Source of the DNA: Chromera velia
Taxonomy: Eukaryota; Sar; Chromeraceae
Direction: 5' to 3'
Assembly: GCA_018398765.1 (NCBI GenBank)
Contig: JAHBMJ010004900.1
Span: 1,993 to 65,992, forward strand
Length of the DNA stretch: 64,000 nt
Each line of letters starts with the position of its first letter. The stretch's first letter is position 1. The translations under genes were made by a program, and so were the position numbers. Shown one piece after another: positions 13,120 to 24,821 of this stretch. The notes beneath the pieces are model-generated. The model made no database searches and was not told where the DNA came from. It saw nothing but the letters and a program-made list of their open reading frames with translations.

Positions 13120-16100
13120 TTGTGTGTGCCTGCACATGTCTGTGGGCCCGTGTGTCTGCAGGAACGACAGGAAAGTCCAAAGCCGCAATCTTCAACCACA
13201 AGAGGTTCATCGGGGCGGGTGTGACCTGGACTCGGCACATGGATCTGGAGAGGTCTGTCTGTCTGTCTTCCTGCCTGCTGCTTTGGAAGGTGATGGCATG
13301 ATGATGGGACTTGAATGAATGAGCTGAGACAGGAGAGAGAGATACCACAAGAGACCGGTGGAAGAAATGAAATTCCTTTCAAATTTCTTGAGCTCATCTC
13401 CTGTCCAGCGGTTGTTGTGGACCATATGCATTTTTCTGAATCCCTGATTTCTTCTGGCAAGGTAGATTTTTCCTGGTCGTTCTGTCTCTCCTGTTCTTCC
13501 CTTCCTTTCCTTTCTGTCTTGAGGAGAATGAATCTTCTTCCAATGTGACGGGAAGAAGGGGAGTGAAAGAAGCGCGAAATGAAATAAAAAGAGGACAACA
13601 CACAAAATTGCATGCATCGGTTCACTCACTCACTCACTCACTCACTCACTGATGCATCCCTGCAGCCGGGACGTATACTACCAGACTCTGCCTTTGTACC
13701 ACGGGAATGGGGGGGTGGTCGCGGTCTCCTCGTGCTTTCGGTGCAGGTGGGTGGGTTGTTGGTGAAACAAGCATGCATGCTTTGAACGAATGCGTTTTTG
13801 AGGGAGGGGCATCAAATGGTCTGTACTCAGTCCCGACAGGACACTGATGCAGTTAATTGTAATTTTATCGCACGGCACCTGGAAGGGGACGGAGTCGTTG
13901 GGGAGCGGTTTGGGACGTCCGGAAATGTTTGTGAAAGAAAGACGTGTCGGAATATCAGCATTTAAAAGCAATGCTACTCGATATGAGGTATCTGTCCTTT
14001 TTGTGATGAAGCTGTAAGGGACTGCAGTCCGCGGAAATTTGCTTGGGGGAGACAAATTGCGGGCAATGAATTGGATGGATGGCTGTTTTTTTTTTTTTCT
14101 TTTTTTTGTGTTTCTCATTGAGGCTGCAGGTGTCCGATGGTTCTGAGGAAAAAGTTTTCAGCCTCAAACTTTTTCCCGGGTATGTTCGCTCTTTGACTTC
14201 GTTCTTCATTTTGGTTTTCTTTGTTGTTGTGGGGTCAATTTGGGGATACAGGGCCTAATCGGCAGCCTTCCTGTATTCTGTCTAGAGAAAAACATCGCCC
14301 TTTTAAAACCACACGGAGGTAGACACGTGCTCCTGCGTCTACCTGTTATGCCATTGGTCGTCCCCCAAGAATGTTGACACTCAAGCAGACCGAAAGAGAC
14401 GGAAGGAAAAGTCAGAGCGTGACGTCGAACGGAATATGGCGAAATAAAGGTGTTTCCTCTTTGCTCTCGACGGCTCTCTGTCTCTGTTGATTTGCCTCCC
14501 GATCTGACCCTCTCTCTGTTTGCTTGCGTCTTGTCCGTCTGTCTGTCCGTTGGCCCGACGCCTCTGTCTGGATGCATGTCTCTTCCTTCATTGATACGCA
14601 GGTTGAATTTGAACTGAATTGAATTGAATTGAATTGAATTGTTCTGGTCATGCTGTTGTTCACTTTTCGCTTTCCCTTATCTCGCCTTATTGCTCGATGC
14701 AGACATTCGAAAGCACAGGTGCACGGCAACGATTTATGTGGGGGAGCTCTGGAGGTCGGTGGGGTCGGATGCGAATTGGTTGAACAAGAGGGAGGTTTTT
14801 GGTTTCTCTCGCTTGCTGCCTGTGCATGCAATCGTTCCTGCATGCCGCTTGATCCCGCTCCACAGGACCCGCATAGGGCCACTTGATTTGATCTTTCTTT
14901 CTTCCGTCTCTTCTCTCTGCTCGTTACTCTTCTTCTTCTTCTTCTTCTTCTTCTTCTTTCTTCTGCTGTGGGCACACGTGTCTGAGGCCACATTTCCATG
15001 GCTGGCTGGTCTTTTGGTTGCTTCTGCAGGTACCTTTGCGTGAGGCCGGAGCAGTCAGACGACCAGCTGCACACCCTCAGAGTCGCTTGCGGTAATGGAC
15101 TGCGGCCGGAGACCTGGAGACAGGTGAGCTCGGTGCATTCACACGCGGAATGAATAACTTGCATGGTGACCAGAGAGAGGCATTTTGCAAGGAGTGGATG
15201 CGAAGCGATGAATTGCACATGTGACGTCACAATCATACAATGAAGGGTTGGATGGTGTGTCGAAAAGAACAGAACATAACAGAACAGGCAAGCGATCACA
15301 CTGGAGACGGGAGAAAGAAGAAAGTGGCAAAAAAGGGGAAGACGCGTTTTTCTCTTTTTTGGCGCAAGTGCTTGCTTGCAAACTTCCTCCTATGAATCCC
15401 TTAAGTCACGCACGGTTTTGCCAAGTTTCTGTTTGTCCAAATACGGCCGATCTGTTTCTGTTTTCCTTTTCTTTTCTGACCTCTGTTCCGTTTTTTCTCT
15501 TCTCTTCTCTATCTCTCAGGTCGTTGGACGATTTGGAGTCCGGAAACTGGTGGAACACTACGGGCAAACAGAGATGCCGGCAGCGCACCCAATGATCAAC
15601 TCGTACATGAGAGTGGGCTCATGCGGGTACATTCCGACAGAGTCAGTCACTGGCAGGCAGCATTTTTGATGGGCTAGTCGGCAGTGCATTTTTCCTTTAT
15701 GTGAGTCGAAAACGAGGAAGGGAGTCCCTGCCGACAGACGGATTCTGCTTCACAGTTAGCCCCCTATATGTATCCTCGATTGGTCGTCTAGTGGGAGGGC
15801 CCTTTTTGGAGGAAAGAAGCTGAACTAGAGAGCAGGTTGATATACATGTTGAATCAGTGAGTGTGAAATTCCAATTTTTGAGATTGCTTTCAGCCATCAT
15901 TCCTTTAAAATTCTGCATCTTGCAGAGTGAGAGGTCGCTTGGGTACAGAGAAGCTGATCGAGTACGATGTGGAGTTTGATGAGCAGAGACGGAAAGATGA
16001 TGGACTCTGCGTGTCCGTGCGTCTTTTGTTTGTTTTCTCTTCCCTTCCCTTCCCTTCTGTTCGCTTCAATTTATTGCACTTTATTCGTTCGGTCTTTTCC

Positions 16101-17619
16101 TTGATTGTTTACTTCTCTTTGTGTCTTTCTTGCTACTTTTACTGTGTATGTTTTCATCTGTTTCCCCGAGTCTTCCCACTCTACTCGGTTTTGTGGCTGC
16201 CCCCCTTCTCTCTCGTCGTTCCTCCCATCCAACCACTGTTGCAGGCAGCCACTTGTATTCGGATTCTCTTCTTTGTGGATGTTTCGCCTCAAGTTTTTTT
16301 ATTAAACCATTCTGCTCTCTGTTTCGTCTTCTTTTGTTGGACCGTTTGTGTGTCTCTCTGCCTCTAGATGTGTGTTGACCGCCTCCTTTTCACTCGTTTC
16401 TTTTATTGACAAGCAATCCCGTGAGTTTCTCTCCTTGTCTCTATATCTCCTTTCCCTCTTCCCCGTTTTTTTTTTCCTCCCCCCCGCAGAGAGGCAACCC
16501 CCGATTCCGACGGGAATACGGTGGGCGAGGCTGTGGTGAAGTTGGAGGAACACTACTGCGGGTTGGTCAGTGGGTGGGCTCAGCGGGTGCTGTTTGGATC
16601 CTTTTGTGCATGGGCTGTGGCTTTGCGACTGGCTGATTGTCTGAGAAGGGATGAAGCAAGGAAATGAAATCAAAAAGCTGCGGTTCTCTCTTCATTGTAT
16701 GCATTGCAAAGCCCGGCTCCCTGCGCGCATGCATGTGTGGACGGACAGATTCCCTAGCTCTAGCTCATCTTAAGGTTCGTTCGTTCTCCACCTTCACAAA
16801 CAGACAGTAGCTGGACAAGCCTCTAGAGGAGGGAGCCCTTGTGTTGAAAATCGGGCGCCTTCACTCTCTCAGTGAAAATGCATACATGAGAAAGAAAAGG
16901 ATGTGCGAGAGTCAATGAGGCTGACAAGAGATATGTGGTTTTCTCTGTAATTTCTGTCTCTATTCTCTCTGAGAGTGATGGGGCCAAATAACCATCAACG
17001 AGGGACAATGTTTGTTGGTTGTTTCTTTCTTCTTTTCCACTCAATAAGTTTTCTTTCTGTACCGATCGACCTCCTCCTCCCCCTTGCTTGCTTGATTCTT
17101 CGATTGAAGGTACACAAACAAAGAAGCAACCGACCGCGTCGTTCTTCGGGATGTGATGGAAAGGGGAGATTTATGGTGAGCCTGTCTTCTTTCTTAGTTT
17201 TCTTCCTTCTTTCATTTTTCCTCCGATTCTTTCTTTCCATCTATCCATTGATTTATTTACTGTGAGTTCATTCATTGATTCATTCATTCATAGGTGCATA
17301 CATTTATCTGTATTTTCTCCTTTCGTCGTTTCATTTGGGGTCGTTCGGTCCTTTCGGTAGTCTCTCCCGCTCGCGTGCACGACACGCAACCCTTCGTTCT
17401 CTTGGAAGGAGAGAATGGCTTTAGGAGAAGAAATGAACCAATTCCGTCACATGAAGTGCGCTCTTTCGTTCACTTGCGTGTTTGATAACTTTCAGTCTGA
17501 CTTTCTAAAGCCTCGCCCTATCAGCTTTGGCGGGGAGCTGCAATTCTGTCCACTTTCATTTTTGAATCACTGTAGCGTGGTGTGCGAACGTCTGTGTAAG
17601 TTCGTGCGTATGTGCGCGC

Positions 17620-17669
<50 letters not shown>

Positions 17670-18325
17670 CTTTGCGTGTACCTACCTTGGATGCGGATGC
17701 AGGTATCACTCGGGAGACTTACTCAGGGTGGACAAATTCGGTTTCTTCTTCTTTGTCGACAGGTCTGTTTGTCTGTGTCTGTCTGTCTGACATTAGAGCG
17801 ATAAAGAGAAAGGGAACCCCGGAAAAAAGAAAAAGAGAAAAGTCATAGTTGCAGCCGCTGCTGTCTCGTTTGAACGACAGGACAAGAAAAGAAACGAACA
17901 CGTCCAGATGGAGGGAAGAATGTGGAAATGCAAAAGCGTAAGCCTGCACTGGGCCAGGAAGGGCCGCAGGGTACGCCCATGCCCGGAGCTCTGGCACCTT
18001 TCCACTGAGAGCGCGCGCCAAAAGAAGAAAGAAAAAGACAGAAGAGAATGAAGAAAAAGAAAAAGGGAAAGAAAAGACGACATTGTCTGTGTCTGTCTGT
18101 CTGTCTGTCTGTCTGGCTGTCTGTGTGTTCATGAAGAAAAGGAGGGAGAAGAAGAAACATATAGTCTGTCTGTCTGTCTGCCTGTCTGTCTGTCTGTCTG
18201 TCTGTGAGAAGAAGAAACATAGAGTCTGTCTGTGTGTGCCTGCCGATCGGATGCCGCTGTTTCTACCTCCACCCTTCGCCTCGGTGTGTCTTTCTTTGTG
18301 TTTCCACACGCGCGCGCGCGCGTGA

Positions 18326-18357
<32 letters not shown>

Positions 18358-20175
18358 ATGCGGGTGCGGTTACTGAGAGAGCAGCTTATTTTGTCATCGT
18401 CTGCTCGCTCTGCAGATGTACAGACAGATTTGGCTTGTCTTCGTCGCTCGCTGGTGTGGGAGCGCCGATGCGTATCCAGACACCCTCCCTCTCTCTGCGT
18501 GTTTTGTGTTCTCTCGAGACCTCCGATTCCTCTTTTTCTCTCTCTTTTTCTCTCTCTCTCTGTGAGCTCTCGAGAGGCTGCAGGGCAGGGGACACGTATC
18601 GTTGGAAGGGACAGAATGTTTCGACGAATGACGTCAGTCTGGTGGGCCTGCCAGAAAGCATCGGAAGAGTCTGGCTGGCAAGTAGTACGAACAGCTGTTG
18701 TGGACGTAGCTGTGCGCTGAGATTACTCTCGCTCTCTGTTTTTCTTTTTTTTTCGCAGCACCACTCCTGTCCCTCCCTTCCTTTTCTGAAAGAGACTTTT
18801 TCTTCCCCCTTCCTTGGATTCTTTTTGAATGACTTTCTTTATTCCATCTTTCCTCCTTTTTCCTTCCTGTTTGTCTCTCTCTCCATTCCCCTCCATGGAT
18901 CCACTACGGCTGTCTGGATTGGTCATGAGGGCAGGTCTGTGAGATTCTCGGGGAGAGCCCGTTGGTGGCAGAGGCGAACGTCTACGGAGTTTCGATTCCC
19001 AACCTGGACACGTCGGAGAAGGTCAGTCAGTCAGTCAGCTGCCGTGGTGCTTAACTGTATCTGTTCGAGGTCCTACAGGGAAAGTATCTCTCTGCCTTCC
19101 TGACAGGGGAGGGAAGGAAGCAAGAAAGATCGGCATGCAGGCAGACAGAAAACAAGCGGTTCTCTTCCATCGTCTCTATGTGACAAAGAGTTGACTGCTC
19201 GTTTTGGTTTGTGCGAATGAGCATGCAGAAAAAGCATGTGCAACTCTCTCTCTCTCTGTCCATGTTCCACAATACCTCTTTCTTCTCTTCTCAGGTCGGC
19301 ATGGCCTCCCTCGTGCTGAGGGACCAGTCGGCGTTCTTTGAGGACAGCACGGAGGGCCTGAGGGAACGGTCCCACATTCTGGACGGGATCCATGAGCACT
19401 GCGAGAGGACGCTGCCGAACTACGCGAGGCCGTACTTCATTCGGGTTCGGTCAACGGAGAATGAAAAGACAGGTCGGTCAGTGATCGAAGAAGCAAGCAG
19501 GTTTTGTGACATTATTTCGAGAGATGCTGCGTAAGTTTCTGTGCCTTCCTTGCATTTGGAAGAACCCTTTGTCTCCTCTCCTCTTCTTTCCTTTTTTTCA
19601 TTTGAGATGGTTCAGGAAGAAAATCCATGAACCTTGAGGTCAACCAAAGTGCTGCTGTGTGCTGTGTTGAATTTCTTTCTATTTTCAACTTAATTAATTG
19701 TGTGGCTGCCTGCCATGGCTGCATGCAGGGACGTTGAAGTTCCAAAAATTTCGGTCAGTCACTCACTCACTCATTGTGTTGCGGATGGACTGTTGAGTCT
19801 GCGTTTTTTTTTTCAGTAGGGTATGGTTCAATCGGCTCTGGTGGGGAAGTTGCAGTCATTGTGTTTCCGTCTCTTCGGTGTCTGTATTCGTTCCCTTGCC
19901 GCGTTTTTTATCATGTCACCCAGGGCATGTCATTAAATCCATTCATTCATTCATTTATTCGGCAAGGATGCACATATGATGATTGATTCAATCACAATCA
20001 ATCTCCTCTGAAAGGATGCATACATGCATGCAGGTACGTGAAAGACGGGTTCGACCCTTCGCTGGTGAGTCCCTCAGGAGACCTTCTCTTCTTTGATGAC
20101 CCCCGGACAGGGGGGTACGAGGAGGTGACGGCAGAGATGTACACGGACATCGTGGAGGGAAGAGTGCCCCTCTGA
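8913..20175 (+). CDS. FATP: Long-chain fatty-acid transport protein / very-long-chain acyl-CoA synthetase (SLC27/FATP family)
   Basis: Predicted membrane-associated acyl-CoA synthetase that activates fatty acids during uptake. Exons: 8913-9257, 9533-9624, 9852-9930, 10098-10181, 10526-10600, 11116-11190, 11555-11617, 11978-12019, 12642-12688, 13162-13252, 13666-13746, 14130-14179, 14703-14754, 15030-15123, 15520-15641, 15926-16012, 16490-16565, 16811-about 16850, 17110-17175, 17703-17762, 18584-18632, 18935-19021, 19295-19472, 19729-19753, 20034-20175. Product about 735 residues. The AMP-binding signature [15 protein letters not shown] spans the 12642/13162 exons. Other family blocks follow in order: [79 protein letters not shown]. 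The first exon adds about 110 residues with an N-terminal hydrophobic segment ([13 protein letters not shown]), a likely signal anchor. Phase does not close across 12019/12642 or 16811/17110, so a small exon is probably missing at each. Confidence 0.93.
10908..11070 (+). repeat. (TTTC)n / (TC)n simple repeat in an intron
   Basis: Three blocks of CTTT repeats interrupted by a (TC)n stretch, in the intron before exon 11116-11190. The pyrimidine strand is the coding strand of the host gene, and the tract ends about 45 bases before the acceptor. Confidence 0.85.
11381..11446 (+). repeat. (TC)n(TG)n(CG)n compound microsatellite
   Basis: About 14 TC units run directly into about 12 TG units and end in GCGCGCGCGC. 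It lies in the intron between exons 11116-11190 and 11555-11617, in TC-then-TG order on the sense strand. Confidence 0.85.
12808..13152 (+). repeat. Long (TC)n(TG)n microsatellite with two minisatellite copies
   Basis: (TC)n changes to (TG)n near 12868 and continues for about 250 bp with variants (TTTG, TGCG, TGGG). Two copies of a segment reading TGTGTGCCTGCACATGTCTG then GGCCCG (about 13050-13077 and 13124-13150) bracket a second TG block. The tract reaches to about 10 bases before the acceptor of exon 13162. Frames through it give only Cys/Val or His/Thr runs and are not genes. Confidence 0.85.
17626..17669 (+). repeat. (TG)n(AG)n microsatellite
   Basis: TG units followed by AG units in the intron before exon 17703-17762. 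The order and base content differ from the TC-TG pattern in the other introns. Confidence 0.8.
18084..18236 (+). repeat. Composite minisatellite: (GTCT)n plus a GAGAAGAAGAAACATA spacer
   Basis: GTCT runs alternate with a spacer containing TTCATGAAGAAAAGGAGG and GAGAAGAAGAAACATATAG. The same spacer occurs three times, reversed, at 33911-34132 and, diverged, near 4290. The copy lies in an intron of the plus-strand fatty-acid transporter. Confidence 0.8.
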
Positions 20176-21610
20176 GGAATCGATTGGTCGCGGGATCTCA
20201 CTGAGGGAGGGAGGAAGGATGAGGGAAGTAAGGAAGGGCATTTGAAGTTACCAGAGAAACAGTGAGAGAGGCGCAGAGACAGTGGCAAAGAGGTCGGGCT
20301 GAGGAGAGGGGGTGGTAGGGACTTCTGCTGGGGCTCTCAGTATACCTGCATAAGCCGATGCCTCCTCCTTATGGAAGAGAGCCTGTCTCGTCAGGTTTAT
20401 TCTGTCCGTCTCGAGTCGACTCAGTTCTCTTGCCGATTCTTGCCGCACCCTCCGCTGAAAAATGTAGGCCCATTGTATGGAGCGACAGACTTGAAAAGGT
20501 CGAAGTGTGCCGCTGCTAGCTTCTTAATTCGCTCATATTAAATGAATTAACTGCCTGAGATGAATAAATTAATCTAGAATTTAATAAGTGTATAAATTAA
20601 TAAATTAAGCCTGAGGAAGCCAATTGAAGTGAAAGCTTGGCCGAACTCCTAGCTGGGTACTTTAGCTTTTTGTTTGTCTTAACAAACTATAACAAACTTG
20701 ATACTAATAGATACTAAGACAGGTGTAAAAGAAGGTGCAAGCACCGTTTAACTCTAAATTTTATTTGAATCAATGACTTCTATTGACTTTTATAGAACTT
20801 GGCCGTTTTCCAGTGTTTTTAGCTCAGGCTGCGAAAATTAAGGCCTATATAGCAACAGGCGCTTTATTCAAAGTCTCAGAGTAAAAGCTTTTAAAATAGA
20901 TCTTTATTATGCAAAAGAGCCTATAAAACGTGAGCTAGTTAATTAAACTAGGCGTATCAGAGCTTATTCAGAGATTAATTAACTGGAAACGCAATTCTAA
21001 GTGCACCATGATCGACCTAGCTCACCTGCTCGAAGGAGTTCTCTTTAATTGCATGGACAGCCGAATGCCCCCGAGCATAAAAGCGCCCCGACGAAAGCGG
21101 CGGGGCGGGACCTCATCGCCGTACTGCAGACAGACCACAGAGACATAACAATGTTCGTTCAGTCTGATTGATTTGACGTTAGAACAGAGTGGAAATCCGA
21201 AAAAGGAAAATGTAAAGCCAGTTCCGAAGCAAAAATGTATACACAAAGACTGAAGAGCATCACAAGAGAGATAAAGCGATCCGCAGTGTCACTCTCAGAA
21301 CAAACAGACGAACAAGCAAACATCCTAGGAACCAAACAACACTTCTTCATATCTATACACCACTTTTAGCTCTTCTGCTTACCGGAGGCTTTTGCCGATG
21401 AAGTGCGTACTCCCAAGACTCCAACAAGGTTTGGCACACGCGTTCCAGTGTACCTACACGATCCAGCGGTGAACGGTTTGTGGAAAAGAAAAATGATCAA
21501 CTCTGGAGGCTAGCCCCTCTCACTCACATTAATATAGTCGGTGACATGTCGGTGACGGAGATGTGGGCCATGGCCCCGCACGGAGCCTCAGGGTGGAGCT
21601 ATATTAATAA
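20176..21610. other. Downstream flank of the transporter gene, AT-rich with a diverged repeat
   Basis: 20176-20500 is the probable 3' flank of the transporter gene. About 20720-20960 shares phrases with the repeat at 26655 (AAGGTGCA..CACCGTTTA, then TAAAAGCTTTT..ATAGAT) and is probably an old copy. 21040-21120 is a short GC-rich patch. No supported gene. Confidence 0.4.
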
Positions 21611-21611
21611 C

Positions 21612-21842
21612 TCATTCATGCCAAAAGAGCTGCCGGCATTGGCACAGAAGCTCCACGGGGTCTTGCAGCTTTCCTACACAGATGGGGCACTGCAGAAGCT
21701 GCAGGATCTGTTTGGAGGTACTGTCTTCGTTTTCGATGCCTCTTGAAGGCACGGAGTTGATATTGCCTTCTGAAGAAACTCTACTGGGATCTCCAGGATT
21801 TGCAGCAGCAGCCGAGGAAGCAGCAGTCTCCCCGTCCTCCAT
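21612..21842 (-). pseudogene. Decayed RING-finger gene fragment
   Basis: ATG at 21842 has a good context (TCCATGG). The 76-residue frame is Ser/Ala-rich, then enters the start of a RING domain: LLQCPICVGKLQDPVELLC. This gives C-x2-C-x11-C as in RING E3 ligases. The domain then fails. Where the fifth cysteine is expected there is Trp (TGG), and where the sixth is expected there is a TGA stop; each is one third-position change from a Cys codon. No downstream second half was found. An intron cutting the domain is an alternative, but I see no convincing donor. Confidence 0.4.
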
Positions 21843-22444
21843 GGACTATCCAAGTTTCTGCGCTGGTCTCTCAAGAAAAAATTTGATACGGCTTTCGAGT
21901 CAGTAGACTCCGCTTTCAGAACGATATCCTCAATGCGTGCTCGGGTGTAATACGAGCACACTGAGCGCACGTGATAAACATGCACGGGGATAAACGTTGC
22001 TCGGACTGGCAGACATTCGAAGATTTTCAAAACTGAAACCTGCAGATATTGATAAGGGAAGAGACTGCCATCTCTGTGGATCTCCGTCGTCGTTTCAAAT
22101 AATTTCTACCCGGTCTTCAGAATCTATCCATAGTGTAAATCGCGCAATACCACCGTCGACCTCTGAACAAGTTAGGCTCCGATATTTAACGGTTTAACAC
22201 CTTCGTCGAGGGTGTCAAAAGTATATATCATATATATATACCACTCTAGCAAAGCCAACTTCATTCATTCATTCATTCATTCATATATGCAGTAATACAA
22301 TCGACTCGTTATGATCGACTTCAATGTGATGTCAGACTGATGTCGCTAGCTATCGCTAGCTATAGCTGCACACACATGCACACACAGCCGGGGCCACAGA
22401 GCCGCTCGCTCCGCTCGCAACTCCAAAGGCCCCAAAGGGCATGA

Positions 22445-23841
22445 AATGGCATTGCCGAAAGGGCATCGATCCACGCACACTGGAGACGGCGTTCCCGTCC
22501 CACCTTCCCCGTCTGCTGCGGCCAGACCTCCAAGTACGCACAGCTGAATAAAGTCCTCACCGGCCTGCTGGAGTGCGTGGATGAATCTGACACCCCTGCA
22601 CTCCACGACCGTACAGGATCAAGCACAGTCAGGCTGCAGAAAGATTTGCGAGAGATAGAGATGGGGACGGAGGGACACAGAGAGGGGTGCAGTGAGGGGG
22701 AAGGAGGCCCGGTGCATCAGACTGAGGGCCCCGACATTGTAGAGGTTGCAGGCCCCGGTACTGTGCAGATTGAGCTCCTAGCGCAGGGCCTTGATCTCTC
22801 CCCCAAGGTGTTTGACCACCTTGGGGAGGAAGTGCTGACGCGGTTGTGGGCGCTCTGGCGGGCAACGGAGGACGAGCCCTGGAATGCCGGGGCCCTCTCT
22901 GACTTGGGGTGGGCCCTCTATGAGATGTTCACTCCCTTTAGTTGGCATGGCTTTCGGTCTGGATGGTATCTGAAGGGCAAAGTGCTTGGGGGGCTGAAGA
23001 GGTCACGAAAGCATTGGAAGTTTTGAGACGGGCCGTTGAGATGGATCCCGATGCTGGCCCTGGGTGTTTGTTAGTTGAAAGGGAAGAGTGGGTGGCGCAG
23101 GGGCATGGTGTGATTGAGATTCTGGCAGTGGGACTTGCAGGAATTACGTCGCTGCTGTCACTTTCACTCCCGTATGCAAGTGTTGAGTTGGCAATTTACT
23201 TTGGGATGGGGTGGACAGAGTGGGGCAAGTTATGCATGACGCTGGTGAGCTGCTCTGTGCTGTATCTGTTTCTCCGTCGGGATCAGCATGGGCAGAGAAT
23301 TGGGATGTTCCCTCCATCCCTTCAAGAGTGGTTAATGCGATACTTCTGGTGTAATCTTTTTGTCACGCGGGGGGTACTTCACGGGCTTCGCGCGCTTTTT
23401 CGTTGCTGGGTGGGGCCGCTGCCGAATGTGGTCGTTTTTGTATTTCTCTATATCGTGATCTCTTTTTGTTACGGCGGGTTGACGCTTGCTGTCTGTCTGT
23501 GCATGTACGAAAGTGTGGTGTGGGTTCTGGAGGTCCTTTGCGCAGCAGCAAGGGCTCTAGGCTGTGGAGTAGGCTTTGTGGCGTCGGTGCTGGGGGGCGC
23601 TCTTGTGTTGATTGGTTTGACGGCAGGTTTTGTGGAGAGACTGAAGTTTCTTGGAAGGGGTGGGCGTGTGACAGAGCTGTGGAGGGACTTGAGAAGGCCG
23701 GAGGCTTTCTATTCAGTCGGATCTTGGCCTGCCTGGTTGTGGGTGTGCGCAGGCATAGGCCTGGTCCCGTTGGGCTGTGTGGTGTCGTTGGTGGTGAGTG
23801 GGCGGGTGGGTGGGTACATAGTTGAGCCGTGGAGCGAATGA
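22445..23841 (+). CDS. Multi-pass membrane protein with a TPR-like N-terminal part; frames overlap
   Basis: Two overlapping frames look coding. The first is open from 22445 to 23026 and contains a TPR-like helix, ALSDLGWALYEM. The second, 22942-23841 (300 residues), begins just after CCCTTTAG, a possible acceptor, and contains TKALEVLRRAVEMDPDAG, which reads as the second TPR helix. It then has about five hydrophobic segments, for example FLYIVISFCYGGLTLAVCL and WVCAGIGLVPLGCVVSLVV, and ends at 23841. The shift between frames near 22940 is either an intron with an unseen donor, a sequencing error or a real frameshift. The upstream start is unknown. I do not recognise the family; the whole region is GC-richer than its flanks, which supports coding. 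Confidence 0.5.
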
Positions 23842-24821
23842 GGAAGGGAGTCCTCGTATTAGTGAGGGTGTGAGTGAAAGAGTGACGCTAGGTATGGGTG
23901 AGGAAGAAAGAAATTCCACTGGGTCAGTGAGGAAGAGAGGACGTAACAAGGCGACTGCAGTGTGATTTGGAAGACACGAGAATCTCCTCTTTCCACTCGT
24001 TAGGTTGCAAACATTTTCTCGCTCACTTGATTGTACTAGCTTCTTGAGTATCCTTTGTTCATTTTTTAAGTATTCTTTTGTCCTGGAGTGTTTGAAAGTC
24101 TGCCTCTCGTTTTGTCCCTCAAAAACACACCACTGCACAAACAGCAGGGCTGTTCATATATCGTGCAGATGACTGTACTTGTTTTTTATTTTCTGACTCG
24201 AAAAAAAAAATGCAGAGGGGGCAGAGCGACCCCTGGCAACTAAGTCCCATGGTCCCATTTGCCGTTTTCATTGTGTTTGCGGTGATGCTCCGCGTCATTT
24301 CTGCTCATGCCGTTTTTGAGAACCAGATGCATGCTTTTGTTTCCCGATTCCTGCCTGCCTGCTTTCAGATGACTCGGCAGGTTCCTCTTCACGAGCGTCT
24401 GCGAGTGGGTACTGGAGGAGCGTTCAGTGGATGACGGAGAGATGGGGACTCGATACGGAGACGGAGACCTTTTTTGGACTGGTCAGTCAGTCCAGTAGAG
24501 ATTCTTTCTTTCTATTTCAATGCAGCCAGTCGTTCGCAGAGGAAGTGAAGATCGACAGACAACGAGTGGGGTAGGAAGCTTTCTCTCGAGGTCCTTCATT
24601 TTGTTTTGTTTTGGGGTCTGAGAGAGAAAGAGGGATTGGGATAATTGTGCAGAGAATGTGCAGAAATGCCTCGCCAATTTGTTTCCTTCCCTTCGCTTGT
24701 CAACTCTGACTCACTTGGTTTTTCATTCGCTCCCTCCTTCGTTTTCCTCTGCTTTCTCTTACATTTCTTGTCTTTCTCTTCTTTTTATTTTGTTAAAATC
24801 GCTTACTTTATTGTCGTGCAG

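Noticed and set aside
12678-13625. Long frames rich in His-Thr or Cys-Val repeats
   Set aside because: They are translations of (CA)n/(TG)n and (GA)n/(TC)n microsatellites inside a transporter intron; the same happens at 11.3, 30.1, 32.0 and 40.6 kb.
22195-22245. Small hairpin ACACC..GGTGT before an AT repeat, considered as an RNA terminator or histone-type stem-loop
   Set aside because: The stem is only five pairs, the loop does not match the histone consensus, and no gene ends there.
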